This document shows positions 24,159 through 33,304 of a stretch of DNA of 35,521 nucleotides, in pieces; positions within the stretch are counted from its first letter, which is position 1; each line of letters opens with the position of its first letter. This DNA comes from Priapulus caudatus. Taxonomy: Eukaryota > Priapulida > Priapulimorpha > Priapulimorphida > Priapulidae. Below the pieces are notes generated by a model. That model searched no databases. It was not told the origin of the DNA and saw only the letters and a program-made list of their open reading frames with translations. The stretch is taken from the NCBI RefSeq assembly GCF_000485595.1, contig NW_014577157.1, positions 141,609 through 177,129 on the forward strand, given 5' to 3'. A program made the position numbers and the translations under genes.

Positions 24159-25557
24159 GACGAGCCAGCGCTCATCGCCTGCTGCATGCTCATGCTAGTC
24201 TGCGGGTGCGCACCGCCGCCGGCGCCGTGCTGCATCGCTTGGGCGCCGTGCGGGACGCCCATGTGGGCGCCCGCCTGCATGTTCGTCTGCCCGACCTGCA
24301 TCTGCGCGTTGTACGCCGAGCCGGGAATATTCTGTATGTTGAGCTGCTGGATGGACATGGTCGCGTTCACGTACGTGTTGTTGACGGTCGGGGGCATGTG
24401 CTGCTGCGGCGGCGCGCTGCTCACGAACGCCAGCGGCCGCCCCGCCGCCCCGTACATCTCGCCGTGGCCGGGCTCAAAGTGCGACAGCCGCGGACCAGGC
24501 ATGTACGGCTCGTGGCCGCCGCCGTGCGGCTGCTGCTGCTGCTGCTGCTGCTGCACCTTCTGGCCACCGGGCGAGAATGCCATCTCGTGCACAGGCCCGA
24601 CGCTCGAGTGCAGCCGCTGCATCATCGGCGCGCCCATCCGCGCCTGACCCGGCATCATGTTCACGGGCATCCCACCGGGATGGGGCGGCATGCCCCCGGG
24701 GTGGGGCGGCATGCCCCCGGGATGGGGCGGCATGCCCCCGGGGTGGGGCGGCATGCCGCCGGGGTGCACCGGCTCGAACTGTCCGTCGACAAACTGGCGC
24801 GCTGTGGGGTCATCGATGAAGCCAGAGCCGGCGGTGGCGGCCGCGGGCGCGCCGCCCGGCTCCATGTATGCCGTGTTGAGCTGCTTCTGTATCGTCAGCT
24901 CCTGCGTGTCGAAGGCGGCGACGTACGACATCGGCTGCGGCGACGGCACGGGGATCACCTCCTTGCGCGCGTCTGCCGCCGCCTCCTTCATCTTGTGCGG
25001 CTGCGCGTACGCGGGCGGCTTCGGGCCGTACATCGCCGCCGCCACTTCGCCGCCGGCGATCACGCCGTACTCCTGCGGGCTCATAGGCGCCATCGCCGCG
25101 ACGCCCGCCTTCATCATCTGCTCCTGCTGCAGCTTCGACAGCATCTCGGGGCTGTTGTAGTTCTGGTCGAGCGCGCCGGTGGGCGGCGGCGGCGGCACGG
25201 GCTGCCCCGGCGGCGAGCTCATGCGCGGGCCGTGCGGGCTGAACTGGAAGTCGCCGGGCTGCATGTGCGGCGACACAAAGTGCGGTGAGGTAGAGGACGC
25301 CCGGTTGTTAATACTGTGCAGGCGGTGGCCGAGGCTCTGGTTGTAGGGCGGCGGCGGCCCCGGCGGGCCCTGCATGCCCGGGTTCACCTGCGCACCGCCC
25401 ATCATCTTCACCTGCTTCTCGCGCATGTACTGCTCCTGCAGCCGATGCCACTCGATCTGCGCCTTCGCCTGCTCTGGGTCCTGCGGGAGCACCATCCGCT
25501 GCTGCGCCATCATCATCTGACTCATCGCCTGCCCGCGCGGCGGCATGCCCATCATGC

Positions 25558-25613
<56 letters not shown>

Positions 25614-25804
25614 GGCGGCATCGCGTGCTGCTGGTAGAACGCCTCCGGCGACGCGCCCGGCGCCACCTGTGGCTGACACTTCTCGGGGAAGAGCATCTCC
25701 TGGATGCGACGCATCTTGCGCAGTTGCTCTTCTCGACGCTGCAGCTGCTGCGGAGTCAGGTTTTCTCCTGTAATGCAATCGGGATTGACGTTAGCCGGTC
25801 GCAG
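22877..25804 (-). CDS. BCL9: BCL9/Legless terminal exon: HD2 and C-terminal activation region
   Basis: This exon is 2,928 bases and encodes 975 residues plus TGA. Near its start LTPQQLQRREEQLRKMRRIQ is followed by EMLFP. This is the HD2 helix that docks on beta-catenin: the Arg after the His-equivalent and the hydrophobic Leu, Met, Ile, Leu, Phe face of vertebrate BCL9 are kept. Some 100 residues on, AQIEWHRLQEQYMREKQ matches the conserved post-HD2 helix (EQIAW-LQ-E-Y-EK in BCL9). The rest is Met/Gly/Pro/Gln-rich, as in BCL9, and ends in GMPF, comparable to the NMMF end of the human protein. The acceptor chosen (gtgaag before CTG at 25804) keeps phase 0 with the HD1 exon. A stronger-looking acceptor (cattacag, exon from about 25762) would need phase 1. 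GC content is far above the introns. A broken copy lies at 14799-17929. Confidence 0.92.
23443..23575 (-). repeat. 24-base coding repeat (Gly-Pro-Gly-Pro-Gly-Thr/Ala-Met-Gln)
   Basis: About five near-identical 24-base units encode GPGPGTMQ or GPGPGAMQ inside the terminal exon. The uniformity suggests recent slippage or unequal exchange. The noisy copy around 15400-15490 shows fewer, garbled units. Confidence 0.85.
24119..24157 (-). repeat. Polyglutamine tract (pure CAG), ~12 codons
   Basis: An uninterrupted CTG run on the plus strand encodes polyGln followed by His-Gln-His. A second coding CAG run (about 24529-24554) encodes 8-9 Gln. Pure CAG runs are expected to vary in length between individuals. 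Confidence 0.9.
24664..24765 (-). repeat. 21-base coding repeat (His-Pro-Gly-Gly-Met-Pro-Pro)
   Basis: Four to five 21-base units encode HPGGMPP in tandem within the terminal exon. The only variation between units is at synonymous positions (cccgggg and cccggga). Confidence 0.9.
25559..25613 (-). repeat. Longest polyglutamine tract (pure CAG), ~18 codons
   Basis: An unbroken CTG run on the plus strand encodes about 18 Gln between an Ala-Met-Pro-Pro and a Ser-Met-Met context, some 55-60 residues after HD2. In the noisy copy (about 17655-17720) the same place reads as broken ctgctg strings. Confidence 0.9.
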
Positions 25805-26115
25805 CTTCACGGGGCAACACCGTTAGGCGGGACAAAGGTGGCATAGAGCAGGAACTGGTCAGCCCATGCCCCCCAACCGTCCCGCTACAATAATTTTCCT
25901 GTTGGCAGCCCAGTAAAAAGTCTTGCAAAACCATTTTCGACGGTTATAAAAAGAAAAATCTCAAAAAATTTGAACAAATAGCATAGGATTTACATTGGTT
26001 ATAGGTTAAAAGAAAATTAAAAACGACCACAAAATTTTAGCACATCAATCTGATAAGAAGCCAACCACTTGGAAAAAATACTGCTCAGTTTATGTCCAAT
26101 CAGTTCTACACGTAC

Positions 26116-26307
26116 TCATGGCATTAGGCATCATTTGTTCACAGAGTATCCCTGCAGGTCCGACATCTGAAATAGGCACTGGACTGGGCTGGCTAGATGC
26201 TGGACCACCTCCCTGGCCTCCCCACTGTAAGGATGGAGACACCTGCGGCCACTCATTGCCCAACTGGTTCACCTTATCTTGTAGCTGCTCCAGCGGCCTG
26301 GACGAGC
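26116..26307 (-). CDS. Probable additional exon between HD1 and HD2, phase unresolved
   Basis: An excellent acceptor (ttgtttttgcttcag) precedes 26307. The frame beginning with two carried bases is open for 63 codons (it starts SSRPLEQLQDKVNQLGNEWP and then becomes Gly/Ser/Pro/Gln-rich), in keeping with BCL9 linker style. A donor-like gtacgt follows ATGA at 26116 and would leave phase 1, matching the cattacag acceptor of the terminal exon (about 25762). However the HD1 exon ends in phase 0, so joining it here gives an early stop. Either a small exon or base is missing, or this is an alternative exon. Splice ends are tentative. Confidence 0.5.
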
Positions 26308-26731
26308 CTGAAGCAAAAACAATTAATTTTTATGGAGGCAAAAGTGTTGGCGGGTGAGAGAGCACACTCAAGTACAGAGTTTGGACTAACAACATTGGAG
26401 GAGTACAACTAGTGAGTACTTAGAGGTTACTACAAGTCATTAAAATAGGTAAAGCCAGCAACAGGGAGATGGTTTTTGCATTTGCATTCGTTTGCAAAGC
26501 GAGAAAGGGCAGAACGCAGTCTTTTAAAGGAACCAAATTGCAATACTTTTTTTAATGATTTCACATAAAAATTCAACATCGCACGTCAACCATACCTGGG
26601 GGCACGGAACAGATAGGCTTGTTTCCATTGTGATTCGTGAATGCGGTAGAACACCTGTTAAACTGATGAAGCTTCATCGGATGCTTCTACAATCAAAGAA
26701 AATTACCATTCAATGTCAGGCACAATGCCCA

Positions 26732-26779
26732 TACATCTTTACATTCCGTCTCAGGTACATCTTTACATTCCGTCTCAGG
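26732..26779. repeat. 24-base intronic tandem duplication
   Basis: The unit acatctttacattccgtctcaggt-like sequence occurs twice back to back. The same two-copy arrangement, with indels, is at about 18928-18980 in the noisy copy. This supports both copies representing the same locus. Confidence 0.85.
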
Positions 26780-27278
26780 TCAAGGCAATAACCAGCAATT
26801 CATAAGCCTCGTGGCTTGCATACTGAGTACATGCTTGTGACAGATTATAACGATTTATGCTAATTAAAAGCATACAGGCGTGGCAAGACAGGACAAAATA
26901 AACTATATCTGTAACAGTGCACATGTACCTGTTCTAGACCTAAACACTGCAGCATGCCCATGTACGTGCTAGCTTGTCACCTGATAATGAGGGATTTGTA
27001 ACCTACAGTTCACCCCGAATAGGTGAGATCTTATTATTTCATTGTATGGTTATACATATGCCTAGAACAATATTCGCACTGTGCTCAGGTTAGCACAAAT
27101 TTTACGTACTTCCTTTACGCACAATGCAAACTGTTTAAAATCATTAATCCTCTAAGAAGGTTAGGAGTAACAGTCTGAAATTGAATTAATCCGACTGTAA
27201 ACCCCCCTCCTCCCCCACCACAGGTATCAATCAGAACCTCAATCAGCCATTCACTTGGACAGTTCGGCTGCTACATAC

Positions 27279-27455
27279 CTGTAAGAACTGTTTCGTGGCT
27301 GGCTGTGAGCAGTGAAAGGCGATGATAGACGGGCAGTGGCCCTGCATAACGGCCTCGGCCGCCTTGTTGGCCATCTGCGTCGTGAAGACGAATATCTGAC
27401 TCTGCTGTTGCATGTACTGGGGGTCCATAGGTGGTTTTGGCACATTTGACGGTAC
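27279..27455 (-). CDS. BCL9: BCL9/Legless HD1 exon (Pygopus-binding)
   Basis: The exon is 177 bases, 59 codons, phase 0 at both ends. The acceptor is aacaatgtgcag at 27456 and the donor gtatgt follows CAG at 27279. The product contains SQIFVFTTQMANKAAEAVMQ followed by a conserved IIAFH. This is almost identical to BCL9 HD1 (YVFSTEMANKAAEAV in the human protein), the helix that packs against the PHD finger of Pygopus. The preceding Pro/Gln-rich residues and the short tail before the donor are unremarkable. It has no copy in the noisy block, which ends before this exon. Confidence 0.93.
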
Positions 27456-27968
27456 CTGCACATTGTTCATGACAAATGTTAACTTATGTATATAATTGGT
27501 TACATCCAAGCAGAGAACTTTCGTGTGAATCGTTGAAGATATTGATCACATCAAATATCAAGTTTCTCAGTCTTGATCAAGAAGCGAACCATTCATCCTT
27601 ACTGGCCACTTACTTTACAACTTGGCCTTACTAAGAGGTTTCATTATGCTTTGACCAATGCATCACTTCGACAATATGAATGCCACAATATACTATGTAT
27701 GTAATTAGAGTCACTGTAGTTTTTTTGAACCAGTATTTTTGAATGAATCGTTCACTAAAACCATCGTATGTGAAGAAGATAGGGGCCCATTGTCAGACAC
27801 AAAATTAGTCTTAACATTAGTCTGAACATCAACTTTTTCCTCTATACACTGCGTACGGTAAATTAGTAACTCCAAGATAGTTCTGTCAACTGTCCATGAG
27901 GAAAAGTTCATGTTAAAACTATTGTTAAGAGTAATTTCGTTTCTGACAACGGGCTTCGGGACACTGAC

Positions 27969-28141
27969 CTGCTGCGGTGTACCAGGACCCCCCGATATTT
28001 TGCTAGATTGCGGCGTTGGTGCCTTTGTAGGCCGTTTCGAGGGTGCGGCTTGTGGTTGTGAGGTAGCAGATTGTGGACCAGGGGTCGGAGTACTGCTGTC
28101 AACACTCTTCATGCCATCCGCTGCGCCATTGGGAGTGTGCC
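27969..28141 (-). CDS. BCL9: BCL9-like linker exon upstream of HD1
   Basis: The exon is 173 bases. The acceptor tctctccatctag ends before GG at 28141 (phase 1 in) and the donor gtcagt follows CAGCAG at 27969 (phase 0 out). The translated linker begins HTPNGAADGMKSVDSSTPTP and is Ser/Pro/Thr/Gln-rich. The joined Gln-Gly-His-Thr-Pro start recalls the His-Thr-Pro-rich segment before HD1 in vertebrate BCL9. No folded domain is expected. Confidence 0.85.
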
Positions 28142-28442
28142 CTAGATGGAGAGATACAACTGTAGCATTAGTGTGGTCTACCATCGTTCTACACTCCGTT
28201 GATATACTTTAGTCATGAGTATGTACGAGCTAGGTGCTGCATTTGTTGAAACTATATTGTGGGAAGAAAATATTGCAAATGTTATAATCGAAAGTATGGT
28301 CATACGCAGGCAGAGAGTTTGGTAGCTAAACAGTATAACAGGAAACCACGCTTCTGGAGATGTGAAATTGGTGAGGTGACTGGTTGCAATCGCATACAGC
28401 AGTAAGGGGTACGAATTCTACCTACAATCTGCACACATTTAC

Positions 28443-28668
28443 CTTGCACACTGTTGCACTGAGGGGTCGCAGGGGTTCCTGGCATCTGGACAGAAATCGG
28501 CGTATTGCTTTCCGATGCCTCAACCTTCTCCTGCACGCCCTGGTCCTCAGTCTTCAGCACATCGTCCAGCTTGCCATTGCCCCCACCAGGCGTCAGCATC
28601 GCCTCTGCTTTGACCAGCTTATTGTTCTCGGGCAGGGTGGGCTTCACGTCATTCTGTTCTTCCTTCAC
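28443..28668 (-). CDS. BCL9: BCL9-like N-terminal linker exon (Lys-Gln/Glu-rich)
   Basis: The exon is 226 bases, phase 0 in (acceptor ttatgttacgacag) and phase 1 out (donor gtaaat after CAAG). It encodes VKEEQNDVKPTLPENNKLVK and then an acidic, Thr/Gly-rich stretch ending near PQCNSVQ. The VKEEQNDVKP start may correspond to the KQEVMVRP segment of vertebrate BCL9. Alternatively it continues a KEE-rich region after a WHIM module. Composition is disordered and no motif defines a function. Confidence 0.8.
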
Positions 28669-29182
28669 CTGTCGTAACATAAAAACGTGAAGTGACGCTA
28701 TATATTGAGTGCCTGGTTCTCACATCGCAGCACGGGGAAGCTTTTCAATTAACATTGAACTGTTCATTACATGTTCACTCATATACACTCATAAAGGTCT
28801 CATGTTTTTGTACTCTTCAACTAGAACACTATTATACGGGATTACACTTTGTAACCAACTCCCTACTGCCACCTATAAAATCACGTCATTTTACACTTCC
28901 TGAAACATTTTCAGCACAATTTCAGAAATCAGTTAGCGTCGCAAGCGTTCACCGGGCATTAAGTAGAAATCCCGGTTTACAGGAAAACCTGCAAGCTTTT
29001 CTCAGACATGAGACAATATGTACACAAAATCCTCAACACGCTGGTATAGCCTATGGACACGTTGTTAGACATTACTGAGAGCAGCCATCACCTGTTATCG
29101 GGTTCAGATTCACTAAACTCGGTATTGCGATAGAACTGCATGCTAGCGTTTACACACCGTGAACATGAACGATATGCCCAAC

Positions 29183-29360
29183 CAGGGCCGTACGCAGCAG
29201 GGGGGCAGCAGGGGCAGTTGCCCTCCCTAGAGATTTTCAGAGTATGCCTTTTAATGGGACAAATAGGGCAATAGAGGGTGTGGGGAGTACCTTTGCCCCC
29301 CCTACAGAAAATTTCCTGCGTATTTGCCCCCCTACAGAAAATTTCCTGCGTACGGCCTTG
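29183..29360. mobile_element. Short inverted-repeat element (178 bp)
   Basis: The ends are cagggccgtacgcag (29183-29197) and its inverse ctgcgtacggccttg (29346-29360), with one mismatch. The inner part is G-rich on one side and C-rich on the other (ggggggcagcaggggca against ttgccccccct). A ~30-base unit containing ctacagaaaatttcctgcgta is tandemly doubled at the right end. No target duplication was seen. It looks like a MITE remnant sitting in an intron. Confidence 0.6.
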
Positions 29361-29393
29361 CACCACTGATATACCACATAATACTACCACTGC

Positions 29394-29580
29394 TATAAAG
29401 CACTAAATATATACTACTGCAACTACGTAGAACTACAAAGCACTATATAACACTAGTGCGACTACGTAGAACTAAAAAGCACTATATAACACCATTCCAA
29501 ATACGTACAGCTTACGACCACTATATTAATACTACTCCGACTGCACGGAACTAAGAAGCACTACATAACACTACTGACTG
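29394..29580. repeat. Intronic minisatellite, period about 60 bases
   Basis: Repeated strings ctacgtagaacta and agcactatataacact recur three times with increasing divergence. Confidence 0.75.
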
Positions 29581-29666
29581 TGTGGGACTCCATAGTACTG
29601 TAGAGGATGCCAGCTCTATACCAGGAATAACAGTAAGCACCCGTAATAGCATCACCAAGCGCGCAC

Positions 29667-29854
29667 CTTCAACTGCACCTCGATCTTTGGCATCAGCTTC
29701 TCGGTGACGTAGGAGAAGAGGTCCTTCTCCGCAGGGCTCTTGCTAGCCGCATACCGCTTCGCGAAGCCCTGCCACTCCAGCAGGCTGGAGCAGACGCATT
29801 CCCAGTCCCGCTTGCTGGGCTTCTTCGCCGTGTTCTCCTTATAAAGCCTCAGAT
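29667..29854 (-). CDS. WHIM-like exon (CECR2/RSF1 type)
   Basis: The exon is 188 bases, 62 codons, phase 1 in (acceptor tgttctactgtctggttgcag) and phase 0 out (donor gtgcgc). It encodes LRLYKENTAKK, then RDWECVC, EWQGFAKRY, EKDLFSYVTEKLMPKIEVQL. The spacing of R-YKE, W-x-x-VC, EW, then E-x-x-L-x5-E-x-LMP-x-I follows the WHIM segment of CECR2 as I remember it (RMYKED, WWLLC, EEW, ERQLYKLLSEDFLPEI). RSF1 shares the first half. WHIM modules support ISWI-type chromatin remodelling. Nothing like this is in vertebrate BCL9. Strong splice borders and helical character make it a real exon; whether it belongs to the same transcript as HD1 is inferred. Confidence 0.8.
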
Positions 29855-29879
29855 CTGCAACCAGACAGTAGAACAACCC

Positions 29880-31619
29880 TGCAGAATTACTTCCGTCTTC
29901 TACGGATGATAACTAAACGCCTCTCATGAAGGTTTTAATTAAATTTATATCAAATACTGTGCCAGTTTAAAAAAATGCAATAGTCGGTTACAAAAAGTGA
30001 CCCCTACATAATAATTACAAGATAAGATCTGTATACGGAGGTTGAATTTGAATTTACGCTGGGTAAGTGTTGTTTTTGCTTTAATCAGAACTTTTAGGTC
30101 ACCACGGGTACCAAGGCAGAAGTTTCGTTCACAGATGGGTTATCAGAAGGCCAGTTACCTTTTAACAAGACTTTTTATATGAGACAAACAGTGACACATA
30201 GAAAACGTTCAATAAAGAGCATGGAATAAATCCAGAGGCAGACCAGGGCGCAAACCAGGTAGGGCAACCACAGTGCTGCGGCAAGACCCATGGCAAAATT
30301 CGAGTGTGTAGAAAACTTTATCATAGTTACAGACAACCATGCTACATAATATTGACAAACCCCAGGCTAAAAACCCAAATTCCTGAAACGTGAATGTTCT
30401 GAGTAGGATTTTTCAGAGAGAAATTAAACTATAAATCATATGATGTAGCTGTAAGTAGTGAAATTATCGGTTTGATAGATCTGTCTAAAGCTCCTGCAAT
30501 CCTCCTGGAGGGGAAAGGCATTTACTGTCTAAATGCAACATGCCACGTTTAGCAATGACATGCAACTACACTATTAACACCACTAGTCTCCAGTCACTGT
30601 GATATTCGAAAACAATTACGTCTGGGCGGGGCTGGTAAGACCAGCATAATGCAGTTAACAAACGAAATTCATACGAGCACTGTGCAAAGTATGAAATGTC
30701 ATGTAAGTTGCTCGAGTCATGCCAAGTCAATGCTAACCACCATACGGCAGTGCTGCCAGCCCCACCACGGTGCTAGCCAGTAACCAGTACGGTGCTAGCC
30801 GGCCCCACCACGGTGCTAGCCGGCCCCACCACGGTGCTAGCCGGCCCCACCACGGTGCTAGCCGGCCCCACCACGGTGCTAGCCGGCCCCACCACGGTGC
30901 TAGCAAGCCCTTTCCTGCGCTCACTGCACCACAGTGTCCATTCAGACAATAACTAGTATACAGCATTAGGTGCGAAAAAGAATCTCCACAAACCATTTTC
31001 CACTTATCTAACTAAATTTAAACATTAACCTTGTACGTTATGGCACGACTGCTCCAGTATGGTCTAAGAACACAGTGAGCGATTAGATCATGAAAGGGGG
31101 CTACGGTAATAGCTGCGGATATTAACTGCCTCTAAGATGCTTATGAACAGCACCCTCAGCCGACAATTCTAAAGCATACTTTGATTGTAAACTATATGTC
31201 TGCAGCCTGCTGTAACATTTAATTAGGCAAAAACAGGTGCAAGAAACGTATTTATTCTCATGAGATGTTTTTCACCAGAGAATCAATAATTGGGCTTTTT
31301 AGTGATTTTTGGAATAGGGTACGCTCTGAGATTGGTTCTGATATTGACAAGCATTCAAACGTTGAGTGCACTGTAGAACATCCAAAAAAATCCAATAAGT
31401 GGCAATGCCATATCATAGATCCATATAAAGATGTACAAACTTTGATAGATAAAATCTTTCAAAATCATACTTTGAAAAAAATACTGGCTATTTAGTTCCA
31501 TGATATGGAATTGCTGAAATACACATGCCCACAAAAACTGGAATAAGGCAGAATAGAAATATTGACATAATAATTTCCATAGAATTGCTAAAAAAAAGCC
31601 AAATATCAAGTCTACTCAC
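29880..31619. other. Intron with a minisatellite
   Basis: This is the intron between the two WHIM-like exons. Apart from the 21-base array at 30748-30904 it is unique AT-rich DNA with no further exon recognised. A 76-codon plus-strand frame at 31265-31495 is not supported by any motif. Confidence 0.5.
30748..30904. repeat. 21-base GC-rich minisatellite in an intron
   Basis: About five to six perfect copies of cggtgctagccggccccacc plus one base, flanked by one or two degenerate copies. The unit contains a gctagc and a ccggcc palindrome. The array is open in several frames only because its period is a multiple of three. Confidence 0.92.
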
Positions 31620-31674
31620 CATCAAAATACCAATACTTGTTGTTACAAGCATCCTTGCCAATAACGGTACCCCG
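31620..31674 (-). CDS. Small WHIM-like exon (YWYF core)
   Basis: This 55-base exon is easy to miss. The acceptor is cttctgtactgtctgtttttag and the donor gtgagt follows GATG at 31620. Phase is 0 in, 1 out, matching the acceptor at 29854. It encodes RGTVIGKDACNNKYWYFD, and across the junction gives YWYFDDLRLYKEN. In CECR2 the same place reads G-x-D, then YWYFYGTRMYKED (from memory), so the Gly-x-Asp, Tyr-Trp-Tyr-Phe, Arg and Tyr-Lys-Glu landmarks all agree. That the match runs across a predicted splice junction is strong support for both exons. Confidence 0.78.
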
Positions 31675-31689
31675 CTAAAAACAGACAGT

Positions 31690-32495
31690 ACAGAAGAATA
31701 AGTTACAGTCACAGTGCAGTTTAATGAATAAAATTACAATTTATAGGCAAAATGAACCACACGACACAGTTGCACTTAATGGCACTGGGCCTCCTTCAAT
31801 GTGACATTGCAAGTGGCGCTGTAAAATTGTCAGTTTCAAAGTTCAATAATTTAATTCAGCACAACGACATACTTAGGTAAACAAAATTTCAAATACATGC
31901 TAACACTGGCTATGCAAATACATATATATTGCATGAATCAACTTGTACTCACGCATGTTTGCTCAAGTTCTCAACTCAATCTCACAGCTCAATATTAAAC
32001 ACCTACTTGAGAGCATAAGAGGCTAGGAATACAAAGTCAGTGTGTGCACCAAACCTTATTAGAGCTCGGTGATAAATACTTACACATCAAAGCATCAGTG
32101 TACACACCCCTTTTATTGCCTCTTCACTCATCTCCATTCGTGTCATCTAATCTTCTGTGGGACATTTTTTCGTCCCTCCTCCCATACCTCCTTTTCTTAC
32201 TCTCCACTCCATGGTCCATACCCCCACTTCCTCTCTACTCATCCTAATCCCCCTTTCTTTCTATTCCCCTCACACCCTTTTTACTCAACCCTATACTGTC
32301 TTTTTCCTCCTTCCCTGACCCCTTCTTTCTGTCTCCTTTCTTTGTTCCCACTGCCCTCTCTGGATGGTTTTGTGGAAAAAATACTGCGCTTTGCATATAT
32401 ATCAAATAGTTCTAATCACAGTTATTCAATTTGAAGAGTAAATTTAACATGGCCAGCTGGTGAATTCATCTTTATCCTGCAACGTAGCTGCACCT
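31690..32495. other. Intron with a pyrimidine-rich stretch
   Basis: No exon of a DDT-type domain was found. 32100-32350 is C/T-rich on the plus strand, which leaves frames open without coding character. Two isolated donor-like strings on the minus strand (near 31955 and 32088) have no acceptor or open frame before them. Confidence 0.4.
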
Positions 32496-32501
32496 GCTCA
32501 C

Positions 32502-32596
32502 CATATCACTCGACTTGTGGTTGTTGTTCGCACGCTTGCTCATGCCCTCCGCGCAGATCGAGCGACAAAATCAATCAGCCTCTTTCCTGGAGTAGC
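32502..32596 (-). CDS. Candidate first coding exon
   Basis: The minus strand has an acceptor (gtcttcgttgcag) before 32596 and a donor (gtgagc) after ATG at 32502. An ATG at 32541-32543 opens MSKRANNNHKSSDM, ending in phase 0, which fits the 31674 exon. The sequence before the ATG has stops in frame, as a 5' UTR would. The peptide has no homology, and a real N-terminus (for example a DDT domain) could instead lie beyond the window. This is the weakest exon in the chain. Confidence 0.35.
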
Positions 32597-32999
32597 CTGC
32601 AACGAAGACAGCTGATGACTATGTAAACTGCGTGCTCAATTCTAACGAAATAAACTCACAGCAAAACCATGCAAATGCGCAGATGGAGCAGCTAGCAAAC
32701 GGGGCAACTACAATTGATCTTAGCTCACGCTCAAAGGCATGGACAGGGAGGCAATGCAACAGGGGAGATGATGGATGGGACGAAATTAGGAGAGAAGATA
32801 GAAGAATTCAGTTAACCAGACAGCAGTTGGTGAAAAGGGGAGAAGAAGAATGTGAGTGGAGGTCAAGTAATGAGGTCAATATAGACGGAGGCGAAAGAGT
32901 AAAGAAGGTTTGGTAAATCAAGAGAGAGGAGGGGTGACGTCGGGGGTACACACGGGGCTTCATACAAGGCCAGGAAGTGATACATTGTGTGTTTGAAGG

Positions 33000-33065
33000 A
33001 AAATAGAAAGAGAGAGAGAGAGCGCGCGCACGAGAGAGAAGAGGGGAGGGAGGAGAGACAGGCAG
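33000..33065. repeat. GA/GC microsatellite
   Basis: (GA)n followed by gcgcgcgcac and a purine-rich stretch. The Ser/Leu-rich minus-strand frames across it are by-products. Confidence 0.8.
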
Positions 33066-33304
33066 GGAAGGAAAGCAGATAGGCGTCATGAACGTGAAGA
33101 AGAAAAAATGCATACTTAGATCTCAACAGACACGTACGTGGAGAAGGCACACTGAAACTGTAAGAGATCATGCAGGGACCTAATAGCAGGAAGTGGCAGG
33201 ATGTATCTAAACGCAGCAGCGCGAGAGTGAACAAGCAGCTAAACCATTGCGATAAAAACACAACTGGCTGCAGAGAGCTGCCTTATTCTATAACATTTAC
33301 TCAC

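Larger units (their letters stand above)
28692..29660. other. Intron carrying short repeats
   Basis: This intron of about 1 kb contains the inverted-repeat element at 29183-29360 and the minisatellite at 29394-29580. The 128-codon plus-strand frame at 28692-29078 has no motif and is antisense to the gene, so it is not called. Confidence 0.5.
22877..32596 (-). other. BCL9: Gene model: WHIM-like/BCL9-like spliced gene
   Basis: Seven exons on the minus strand join with matching phases and GT-AG borders: 32596-32502, 31674-31620, 29854-29667, 28668-28443, 28141-27969, 27455-27279 and 25804-22877. Exon ends leave phases 0, 1, 0, 1, 0 and 0, each matched by the next exon. From the ATG at 32543 the product would be about 1,262 residues: WHIM-like segment (about 15-95), Ser/Pro/Thr-rich linker, HD1 (about 247-280), HD2 (about 303-329), then a long low-complexity tail with a short conserved terminus. 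HD1 binds the Pygopus PHD finger and HD2 binds beta-catenin in known BCL9/Legless proteins, so a nuclear Wnt co-activator role is expected. The BCL9 part is secure; its link to the first three exons is inferred from phase and position. Confidence 0.65.

Noticed and set aside
23086-25846. Plus-strand frames opposite the BCL9 terminal exon (up to 360 codons, Arg/His/Leu-rich)
   Set aside because: They are antisense shadows of a GC-rich coding exon. The minus frame carries HD2 and conserved motifs; the plus frames carry none.
28692-29078. 128-codon plus-strand frame in an intron
   Set aside because: It is antisense to the gene, without domain or codon-bias support.
31265-31495. 76-codon plus-strand frame of ordinary amino-acid composition
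   Set aside because: It lies in an intron on the opposite strand, has no recognisable motif and no splice or promoter context.
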